The notes beneath the pieces were generated by a model, which was given only the letters and a program-made list of their open reading frames with translations, was not told where the DNA came from and ran no database searches. From JADHMP01 sp964617385 (GTDB taxonomy: Bacteria > Bacteroidota > Bacteroidia > Flavobacteriales > Flavobacteriaceae), in assembly GCA_964617385.1 (NCBI GenBank), contig CAZTYX010000060.1, forward strand, positions 1-10,039: a stretch of DNA of 10,039 nt, written 5' to 3'. How positions within the stretch are numbered: position 1 is the first letter of the stretch; every line of letters begins with the position of its first letter. The position numbers and the translations under genes were made by a program. Below are positions 1-6,968 of this stretch, in pieces.

Positions 1-234
1 CATATGTTCGACCACAGCGCCATTTTCGTTTTTGACGGCGAGGAAGACGCGGTGACGCAGTACGGCGGCGACACCCGCTCTGCCGATGCTATTGCTGATT
101 GCATGGTGGAAGGCTGGCGCAAGTCACCAGGTCATTATGCCAATATGATTGGCGATTTTCAGCAAATTGGTATTGGGATTACGTTTGATAAAGACAGTAT
201 GCTATACTTTACTCAAGTATTCCGAAATCCTTAA
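1..234 (+). CDS. CAP (SCP/PR1-like) domain protein, C-terminal part
   Basis: Only the last 77 codons are present. The frame is open to the left edge, so the gene starts outside the window and the ATG at position 4 need not be the true start. The C-terminal half of a bacterial CAP domain can be read: a Trp followed by a SPGHYANMIG segment, then IGIGITFD and a final strand ending YFTQVF. In this family the W..SPGH..NM block is the conserved CAP motif and its His lies in the putative active-site cleft. Such proteins are normally exported and their substrates are mostly unknown. The gene converges on the mvaA gene with only 6 bp between stop codons and no terminator hairpin. Its first ~120 bases are clearly richer in G+C (about 59%) than the rest of the gene. 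The family call is firm; the role is unknown. Confidence 0.8.
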   Translation, partial: HMFDHSAIFVFDGEEDAVTQYGGDTRSADAIADCMVEGWRKSPGHYANMIGDFQQIGIGITFDKDSMLYFTQVFRNP

Positions 235-240
235 AAGTTT

Positions 241-1503
241 TTATTTCGAAAGTTTTTTAATTAAGGCTTCGGCATAGTCGGGTCTAATTTTTTTAGCCGA
301 AATCATTTCTTGCACCACCTGCTCTAAAATTTCGGGAGAGGCACCTGCTGTAACTGCAATATTTCGAGCATGAAGCGACATGTGTCCCCTTTGAATTCCT
401 TCTGTGGCCAAGGCCTTGAGGGCTGTTAAATTTTGAGCTAAGCCCACAGCGGCAATCACTTCACCCAGTTCAACAGCGGTTTTAACCCCCAATATTTTAA
501 CGGCAATTTTGGCAATCGGATGAATTTTTGTCGCACCGCCCACCAGTCCCACAGCCATGGGAATTTCAATGGACCCGACCAAGTTGCCGGTGGCGTTTTT
601 TTCCCATTGAGTTAGGGAGCCATAGCGTCCGTTTTTAACAGCATAGGCATGAGCCCCAGCTTCAATGGCACGGTTGTCATTTCCGGTGGCAATCACCACG
701 GGAATAATCCCATTCATAATACCTTTGTTGTGGGTAGCTGCCCGATAAGGATCGGCCTCAGCAAAGGCATAGGCCCAGAGAATACCATCCACAATGGCAG
801 CCCCACCCAAAGCGTCTTTATCTATTTCAGTACGCACACGCACTAAGCGTTTATCGGCTAAATTGGAAAGAATTCTTAAATAGACTTTTCCTCCTGTGAG
901 TCGTTCTGCATGAGGCGCAAGGGCCTCAGCCATTGTATTTACCGCGTTGGCACCCATTGCATCTCGGGTGTCCACAATTAGGTGCATCACCACCATAGTG
1001 CCTTGGGGTGATGGAATTAAATGCACTTCTAAATCGGTCATGCCGCCCCCCAAAGAGACCAATAGGGGGTCTTTTTCATTGGCAATTTGAATAAGTTCTT
1101 CACGGGCTTCAAATAGTTTTAAGCGCGCCACATGCGGATCGGCCACATCAACCAATTGAATTTGTGCCCGCATGATGGGTCCCGTATTGCTTGAAAAAAA
1201 GCCCCCCTTAATTCGTGCCATTTTTGCTGCATTACTTGCGGCAGCCACAACGGAGGCCTCTTCCACGGCCATTGGTATGAGATAATCTTTTTGGTTTATT
1301 TTAAAATTTACAGCCACACCCATAGGTAGGGGCATCACACCAAAAACATTTTCGATCATGTGGTTGGCTATGGTCTCGGGGAGGGATCCGGTATTTTGTA
1401 ATAAAGCTACTTCTTCGGCGGTTAAATCACTAAAGGCCGCAACGGCTTCTAATCGTTCTTGTGGACTGAGTTTATAAAACCCTTTTAATGCACTTGTTTT
1501 CAT
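241..1503 (-). CDS. mvaA: Class II hydroxymethylglutaryl-CoA reductase
   Basis: The 420-residue length matches class II HMG-CoA reductases, which interconvert HMG-CoA and mevalonate with NAD(P)H in the cytoplasm. Visible motifs are ENVFG-(V)MPLPMGVAVNF at 51-67, EEASVVAAASNAAK at 81-94 with the catalytic Glu, DAMGAN at 181-186 in the nucleotide-binding region, HNKGIMNG at 258-265 with catalytic Lys260, GNDNRA at 274-279 with catalytic Asp276, and RGHMSLH at 372-378 with catalytic His374. The Lys, Asp and His sit a constant 7 residues before the Pseudomonas mevalonii numbering (267, 283, 381), so the active site is complete. Automated pipelines label such proteins 'degradative', but in flavobacteria they are thought to feed isoprenoid synthesis through the mevalonate pathway. 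AGGA abuts the ATG. The BNR_4 gene ends 63 bp upstream on the same strand, so co-transcription is possible. No other mevalonate-pathway gene is visible here. Confidence 0.95.
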   Translation of the reverse strand: MKTSALKGFYKLSPQERLEAVAAFSDLTAEEVALLQNTGSLPETIANHMIENVFGVMPLPMGVAVNFKINQKDYLIPMAVEEASVVAAASNAAKMARIKGGFFSSNTGPIMRAQIQLVDVADPHVARLKLFEAREELIQIANEKDPLLVSLGGGMTDLEVHLIPSPQGTMVVMHLIVDTRDAMGANAVNTMAEALAPHAERLTGGKVYLRILSNLADKRLVRVRTEIDKDALGGAAIVDGILWAYAFAEADPYRAATHNKGIMNGIIPVVIATGNDNRAIEAGAHAYAVKNGRYGSLTQWEKNATGNLVGSIEIPMAVGLVGGATKIHPIAKIAVKILGVKTAVELGEVIAAVGLAQNLTALKALATEGIQRGHMSLHARNIAVTAGASPEILEQVVQEMISAKKIRPDYAEALIKKLSK

Positions 1504-1566
1504 TCCTGCTAAACTATGAAATTAAATAGAAATATCTTGGAGGGGCTTTCGGCTTTTACCGTTCCT

Positions 1567-2865
1567 TTAGAACCCACCCTCGAGGGCCACCACACGAACC
1601 ATGCTTTCTTCTGTGGGTGCAATGCCTTCAAGATCAACTTGTTGCACCTGTTGGGTGAAAATGTGTAGCTTTTTTGTCTTTTGCCATAGGGCAATATCAT
1701 AGTTGGGTTCCCAATCATTTACCGTTTCTTTGGTTAATGCAAATGTTAATGGGGGGGCATTGTTTTCGAGGTTGGCCACGGCCAGAAATACTCTGCTGTC
1801 CGTTTCTTCATCGCGATAAAGTAAAAGTAATTTATTGCCGTCAATTAAGACAGAAGGCCGAGAGATAGGGCTTCTTTTAGTGCCTCCACCTGATAAATCA
1901 AAAGTGCCTTTGCGTAGGGAAAGGTCTCTTTTTTTCCAGCCGTTTCCATTGTGATATACCACACGATATTGGACGCCATCAGTACCTTTCCAATAATTTG
2001 CGATATAAGGATTTCCTAAAGCATCGGTGGTCATGTCCGTTTGATTCATTAATGAACTGTTTTGGGCAATGGGCCATGCTTCTTCTGCATTTTGTGCATT
2101 GATGGGTAAGGCATAGGGAGTATCATCGGAACGTACCCAAGTGCGACCGCTATCATAGGAGCGGGCATAAAGAAGATCATGATTGCTAGCTACATCGGGG
2201 TTTTCACGCCACACCCAGGACAAATGCACCACGCCTTTGGTGTCCACCGTGGCTTGCCAATAGGCATTGCGTTGGCCTTCTCCATCAATTAACGAATGAT
2301 GCAACCGCTCCCATCGTTTATTTTTTGTGTGGTATAGATTAACCACAAGATTACCGTTTCCGGAACTCCCATCACGATAGAGAAACAATAGGTTTCCGTT
2401 GGGGAGAGGGTGAAACTCAGGATAGGTTACACGATTTTCTTGGATACCAATCATATTTGCAGGCGCTAAAGAGAGGGTTTCGGGGGTATCGCTTTTTTGA
2501 TAGTGTAGCGGCACGTTGTGATGATTCCATGCCAAGTGTAAATAGCCTTCACCGTCAAAAGCCATACTGATGGAATTGTGCGCGTCTTTGGGGTTGCCTA
2601 CAAGGGGTGTTTTTTTTATTTCCCATTGGTCCGAATCCAATTTTCTTTTGGCTAGCACTACATTTTTTTGGGCATCATAGTAGGAGAGGTATTGATTATC
2701 ACCGTAGGTTGTGATGGCATTTTTACGGAATTTAACCACGTTCACAGAATTTTTAGCCCACCCCATACCCACGGGATAGCTAGTGGTTTTTAATTGGGCC
2801 ATTAGCCCTTGAGAAACCATTCCTATGAGAATTAAACACTTTACGGACATCAATTTTTTAGTCAT
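1567..2865 (-). CDS. Secreted BNR_4-family protein, possible polysaccharide lyase or glycosidase
   Basis: The 432-residue protein has an N-terminal signal peptide (hydrophobic 8-20, likely cleavage after LMA at 21-23). The rest resembles the BNR repeat-containing family (BNR_4), a beta-propeller. Family hallmarks include DAHNS at 94-98, a DGEGYLHLAWNHH block at 104-116, TYPEF at 147-151, YRDGSSGNGN at 163-172, GEGQRNAYW at 195-203, LSWVWRE at 215-221 and the Asp-box-like SYDSGRTW at 236-243. The His96 to His115/116 spacing of 19-20 residues resembles the catalytic His pair of seven-bladed-propeller lyases such as ulvan lyases PL24/PL25. That makes a lyase plausible, but many BNR_4 proteins have no known activity. 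The protein should act in the periplasm or outside the cell. It lies just upstream of mvaA on the same strand. The family call is firm; the substrate is not known. Confidence 0.85.
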   Translation of the reverse strand: MTKKLMSVKCLILIGMVSQGLMAQLKTTSYPVGMGWAKNSVNVVKFRKNAITTYGDNQYLSYYDAQKNVVLAKRKLDSDQWEIKKTPLVGNPKDAHNSISMAFDGEGYLHLAWNHHNVPLHYQKSDTPETLSLAPANMIGIQENRVTYPEFHPLPNGNLLFLYRDGSSGNGNLVVNLYHTKNKRWERLHHSLIDGEGQRNAYWQATVDTKGVVHLSWVWRENPDVASNHDLLYARSYDSGRTWVRSDDTPYALPINAQNAEEAWPIAQNSSLMNQTDMTTDALGNPYIANYWKGTDGVQYRVVYHNGNGWKKRDLSLRKGTFDLSGGGTKRSPISRPSVLIDGNKLLLLYRDEETDSRVFLAVANLENNAPPLTFALTKETVNDWEPNYDIALWQKTKKLHIFTQQVQQVDLEGIAPTEESMVRVVALEGGF

Positions 2866-3362
2866 AATTTAAAAATGTAAGAAAAAGTAAGTATAAATTT
2901 CTTACACCTACTTTGAAACGTGTTTAATTTTTTATCAAAATTTTGATTCCTTTTTTCTATTGCAGTCAAAAGATATATGACGATTATGGGTAACTAAGCC
3001 TTTAACTGCTCTTGAAAAATTGTATAATCGTTCTTCTTCTGGAAGGTACGTACTATTGAGCCCAAACTCATTTTCGGAAGTTCTTCCTCTCTACAATGAA
3101 ATCTACCTTGTGCTCCGTGCCATCCAGTCATTTATTTGACCGCCATGTCTTTTGATAACTTCAAAAGGTGCATTGACACAAGATCAAATGATTTTAGAGT
3201 TGATTTTTTTTAAAATACTGTCATTGTAAAATCCGGTGTCTGAAAAATAATCCATCATTTTTTTACGTTTTAATAGGACTAAAACAAGTTTGTTCATTGT
3301 AAAAAGGTTGCGTTTATGCTTTTTAAAAAAATTACTATCTTAAATTTTTAAAATAAGCATCC
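2866..3362. other. Gene-free spacer between two divergent genes
   Basis: This 497-bp AT-rich stretch separates the BNR_4 gene (minus) from the cytochrome operon (plus) and must hold both promoters. I see no convincing paired -33/-7 Bacteroidetes promoter on either strand; near matches such as TAAATTTT at 3341-3348 are expected by chance. There is a perfect palindrome at 2934-2947 and a 7-bp stem with 5-nt loop at 3149-3167 (CTTTTGA/TCAAAAG) without a T-tract. On the minus strand a 45-codon frame (3131 to 2994) contains SLGSIVRTF, faintly like REP-type Y1 transposases. Neighbouring codons in other frames also read like broken coding sequence. It may be a gene graveyard, but I cannot name the gene. 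Confidence 0.4.
2934..2947. promoter_or_regulatory. Perfect 14-bp palindrome upstream of the BNR_4 gene
   Basis: ATCAAAATTTTGAT reads the same on both strands and lies 68 bp before the BNR_4 start codon, a distance suited to an operator for a dimeric regulator. No second copy was noticed elsewhere in the window. In AT-rich DNA a palindrome of this length can occur by chance, so an operator role is only a suggestion. Confidence 0.3.
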
Positions 3363-6300
3363 ATGAAAGGCATTTATGTTTTTGCTATTTCTGTTACTGT
3401 TTTTTTGCTAGGACTTTTATTAATCCCTTTAGATGGCTCAATAGAAAACACCTTCGTTTTTTTCTTGGGACGTTTTCATCCAATATTATTGCATCTGCCC
3501 ATTGGCAGTTTGATTGTGTTGTTTTTTATGGAACGAATCAATCAATGGCGTCCCAACCTCAATTTGGGTTCGGCCTGTGCACTATTACTATGGTTTTCTT
3601 TAATTAGCATTATTCCTACAGCTTTGTTGGGTATGTTATTAGGGGCTAATGGGAGTTATGATGACGCTCTGCTAGATACCCACAAATGGTTGGGGTGGTT
3701 CACTGCCTTAAGCTGTGTTTGGTTGGTGGTGGTTAGAAAAAAAAATCCATCCCGTTTTTACCATATTTTTTTATTTACCACGGTGATTCTTCTTTCCATC
3801 GCAGGACATTATGGAGGAAATCTAACCCATGGAAAAGGATATTTAACCAAATATATGCCCCTAGCAATGAAAGGATTTTTGGGGATAGAACATCAAGAGC
3901 CAGTCTATCTGACGCAACAAAATGAAACGGACTCAACTTCTCAAGAAGCAAGATATTATTCCGAAAAAATTCGACCGATTTTAGAAACGCATTGTTATGC
4001 CTGTCATGGTGAAAAGAAGCAAAAAGGGGAGATGCGACTTGATGTTTTAGATTGGGATATGATCAACGGCTATGATGCTGAAAGATGGCATTCGGCGTTA
4101 AACGTCATAAATTTAGGCGAGATGCCCCCAGAAGATGAAAAGCAATTGTCTGATCAAGACCGCCTTGCCGTTGTCAATTGGATGACCGAGAATTTGAGTC
4201 AAGCGGCCATTGCCAAGCAAAAAGACAATAGAACTGTGATGCGACGCCTCACCCGAGAGCAATATACCAATTCATTAAATGCGCTTTTGGGAGTGTCGGT
4301 ACGTTTTGGGGATGTTTTGCCTGAAGATGGAAAATCAAAAATGGGTTTTAGTAATAATGGAAACATACTTCAAACATCAGCCTTGCATATCGATTATTAT
4401 CAAAATATTGCACGAGAAGCTTTAGATAAAGCCATTTTATATGGTGAAAAACCACCCTCCAAACGATATCATGTGGCCATTGGCCAGGAAAAAGGCGATG
4501 GTATTTCAGGTGCTGAATTTGGAGGATATCAAACAGCACCCATCAATAACGAAGATTTTGTGGTTTCTGTTTTAGATGGCCAAGGCAACCCCATTCAAAA
4601 GAAGTCTATTGAAGAACAACAAGCTTTAATGGCTCTTAAAAATAAAATAGGATTGGGCATGCGCGGGTCTGCAAGCAATCGCTATTCAACCGTACCAGAA
4701 GGATTAATTTTATATTCTGCATTACCGGCCAAAGAAGTAACGCCAAAATCTTGGCAAGGACCTTCACCAAATCTAAAGCTCCTAATCAGGGAAGATTTTC
4801 CCAGAACGGGTGATTTTGCTTTTCGTGTTACCGCTTCCAAAGGATACTATTCGTTGACAGATGAACGCCTTATTGATTTGCGCAAAGAGTCCCCTGCCAA
4901 TGCCAATTCAGCATCTATTTATGTGGTGGCTAAAGACCTCAAACCACCAAAGGGGGTGGTCTTAAAAAACAATCGGTGGTTGGTGTCCAATGAGGTGGCA
5001 AAAAATGTGGAAACTGCATTCACCTATACTGTGCCCAAAGCCGGTATATATCAAATTGATTTAATTCATCCTTATGCCCCCGACGAGGCTGTGCCTTCTT
5101 ATCGCATCAGTTTTTTTGGTCGTAAAAAAGAAGGAATTGTTAGCAAACGACTCAATCTAAAAGAGGATTTAAAGGAGGCAAACCAAATTACAACACCTGT
5201 CACCATGGCCTATTTATCGGCGGGTGAACACAAAGGCTACATTGGCGGTAAGTTTTTTGTTGGTTTTAGTCATTTGGTTTTTACGCCCATTGCAGCAGAC
5301 GATCCGCTACCCGAAATTTTGCAACAAGAAGCCATGCAAAACAATTCAAAATACGAAAATGTGAATCCATCGCTTCAAGTTTTCGCCGGTTCACGAACTG
5401 ATGATGGAATGGATTATAAGACGATAGGAGACCCTGTGGAAGTTACCGTTCCAATGGGGGCGGCTAAAACTTTTGAATTTACCGGTCGTTTAGAAAATTT
5501 TCCCATACCCATGGGCAGTGATGAGGTGAGCGGCGAATTGGCAAACATCTTGACCTTTGGGGTGTGGAATAATCATTTGGTAAAAGAAACAGGCTTAAAA
5601 GGGCCTCCATTGCTGATTGAAGAAGTAGAATTTGAAGCGCCTTATTTTCCTGTGTGGCCCCCCAAAAGTTATTCGCAAATCTTTTTTGATTCACCCCATA
5701 AAGACAATCCAGACCGCTATGCAGAAGAAGTGATCAGTCGTTTTATGCAGCGTGCTTTTCGACGGCCTTTAAACCCAAATGAGTTAAATCGATATATGGA
5801 ATTTTGGAACAGTACAAAAAATGATTTTGATCGCTTTGAAGAAAGTGTAAAAGAAGTTTTGATAGCGGTGCTTTGTTCCCCCAACTTCATCTATATCACC
5901 GAACCCAAAACCCCAGAAGAAACCACAGCCGATGATCCGTTTTTTCTTGCCTCTCAATTGTCTTATTTTTTGTGGAATGCACCGCCCGATGAGACCTTAC
6001 TTCGGTTGGCCGCTGAAGATGATTTGTATGACGAATTGCCTGAGCAAATTGAGCGAATGATTAACAGCCCCAAAATTAATAACATGATCCATTCTTTTGC
6101 CTATGAATGGTTGCGCTTAGATCGGCATAAAAACATGGATGTTAATGTGGATAAGTATCGTGATTTTACCCGTTTTGTGAAAGCCGACATGTTTCAAGAA
6201 ACCTATCAATTCATAGATCATGTTCTGCAAAACAATTTAAGCATCTTGAATTTTATAGATTCAGATTTTGCCATGCTCAATCAAAATTTAGCGGAATTTT

Positions 6301-6968
6301 ATGGGGTAGAGGGAGTGAAAGGAAACACTTTTCGACCCGTCCCATTAGAGCAACAACAACAACGGGGCGGTTTATTGTCACAAGGTTCATTTTTAACGGG
6401 GCATTCAGACGGTGTACAAGCCCACACCATCAAACGTGCGGTTTGGTTAAAAGAAAAAATTTTAGGGGAACATCCACCCCCACCGCCACCCAATGTCCCC
6501 CAACTTGATCCTGAAACTCCAGGCTTCGAAAATCTTACATTAAAAGAGCAATTGTTTTTACATCGAAACAAGGCATCTTGCATGGATTGTCATCAAAAAA
6601 TTGACCCCTATGGCGTGGTATTTGAAAATTATGATGCTACTGGTCGTTTTCATCTCATTTCAAATGGCAGCTTAATTGATGCAAAGTCTCAATTGCCCGA
6701 TGGCACAGAAGTGATTGGTGTTGAAGGTATTAAGGATTATATTTTACAATTTAAAAAAGACCGTTTCACCAAAGCGTTGGTGGAAAATATGTTCGCCTAT
6801 GCGGTGGGACGTGATGTTGGTTTTGAAGATGCAGAAGAAATTAATTCTATTGTGGAAGAAGTGATAGATGATGATTATAAATTCCAAACCGTTATAGAAC
6901 AAATTGTTAGAAGTCCCTCATTTTATAAAAAAGAGTTAACTTGGTACAATAAAATCTTTGGTGGATGA
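3363..6968 (+). CDS. Membrane-anchored di-heme DUF1592/DUF1588/DUF1585 protein (planctomycete cytochrome type)
   Basis: This 1201-residue protein has about five membrane segments near 4-22, 40-57, 69-93, 108-125 and 132-149. Arg/Lys-rich loops (57-65, 125-131) alternate with an acidic loop (96-106), which predicts the large C-terminal part in the periplasm. The first part resembles DUF2231, with HPILLHLPIG at 39-48 and GHYGG..THG at 148-157. Next come a planctomycete-type cytochrome c domain with C211-YA-C214-H215 and GEMPPED at 252-258, DUF1587 (about 292-350, RRLTREQYTNSLNALLG), two beta-rich segments (about 468-520 and 548-643) that could be carbohydrate-binding-like, DUF1595 (about 784-845), DUF1592 (about 857-985), DUF1588 (about 1001-1100, with C1073-MD-C1076-H1077) and DUF1585 (about 1117-1189). 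The two CxxCH motifs imply two covalent c-hemes, so an electron-transfer or oxidoreductase role is likely, though the family's reaction is not known. The gene overlaps the next by 4 bp. There is no clear Shine-Dalgarno site, which is usual for Bacteroidota. Confidence 0.9.
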   Translation: MKGIYVFAISVTVFLLGLLLIPLDGSIENTFVFFLGRFHPILLHLPIGSLIVLFFMERINQWRPNLNLGSACALLLWFSLISIIPTALLGMLLGANGSYDDALLDTHKWLGWFTALSCVWLVVVRKKNPSRFYHIFLFTTVILLSIAGHYGGNLTHGKGYLTKYMPLAMKGFLGIEHQEPVYLTQQNETDSTSQEARYYSEKIRPILETHCYACHGEKKQKGEMRLDVLDWDMINGYDAERWHSALNVINLGEMPPEDEKQLSDQDRLAVVNWMTENLSQAAIAKQKDNRTVMRRLTREQYTNSLNALLGVSVRFGDVLPEDGKSKMGFSNNGNILQTSALHIDYYQNIAREALDKAILYGEKPPSKRYHVAIGQEKGDGISGAEFGGYQTAPINNEDFVVSVLDGQGNPIQKKSIEEQQALMALKNKIGLGMRGSASNRYSTVPEGLILYSALPAKEVTPKSWQGPSPNLKLLIREDFPRTGDFAFRVTASKGYYSLTDERLIDLRKESPANANSASIYVVAKDLKPPKGVVLKNNRWLVSNEVAKNVETAFTYTVPKAGIYQIDLIHPYAPDEAVPSYRISFFGRKKEGIVSKRLNLKEDLKEANQITTPVTMAYLSAGEHKGYIGGKFFVGFSHLVFTPIAADDPLPEILQQEAMQNNSKYENVNPSLQVFAGSRTDDGMDYKTIGDPVEVTVPMGAAKTFEFTGRLENFPIPMGSDEVSGELANILTFGVWNNHLVKETGLKGPPLLIEEVEFEAPYFPVWPPKSYSQIFFDSPHKDNPDRYAEEVISRFMQRAFRRPLNPNELNRYMEFWNSTKNDFDRFEESVKEVLIAVLCSPNFIYITEPKTPEETTADDPFFLASQLSYFLWNAPPDETLLRLAAEDDLYDELPEQIERMINSPKINNMIHSFAYEWLRLDRHKNMDVNVDKYRDFTRFVKADMFQETYQFIDHVLQNNLSILNFIDSDFAMLNQNLAEFYGVEGVKGNTFRPVPLEQQQQRGGLLSQGSFLTGHSDGVQAHTIKRAVWLKEKILGEHPPPPPPNVPQLDPETPGFENLTLKEQLFLHRNKASCMDCHQKIDPYGVVFENYDATGRFHLISNGSLIDAKSQLPDGTEVIGVEGIKDYILQFKKDRFTKALVENMFAYAVGRDVGFEDAEEINSIVEEVIDDDYKFQTVIEQIVRSPSFYKKELTWYNKIFGG

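Noticed and set aside
649..846. 65-codon plus-strand frame opposite mvaA
   Set aside because: It is antisense to the catalytic part of HMG-CoA reductase and has no independent support.
1509..1718. 69-codon minus-strand frame overlapping the end of the BNR_4 gene
   Set aside because: It lies in another frame of a well-supported gene and shows no domain or signal; it is a shadow.
2994..3131. 45-codon minus-strand ORF as an intact small gene
   Set aside because: There is a stop directly before its ATG, no ribosome-binding site or signal, and frames of this length are common by chance in AT-rich DNA; it is noted only as a possible remnant.
3149..3167. Inverted repeat CTTTTGA-TAACT-TCAAAAG as a terminator
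   Set aside because: The stem is AT-rich, no T-run follows on either strand, and no gene ends nearby.
6299..6583. 94-codon minus-strand frame within the large cytochrome gene
   Set aside because: It is antisense to the conserved DUF1588 region, and its Gly- and Cys-rich composition is simply the complement of proline and glutamine codons.
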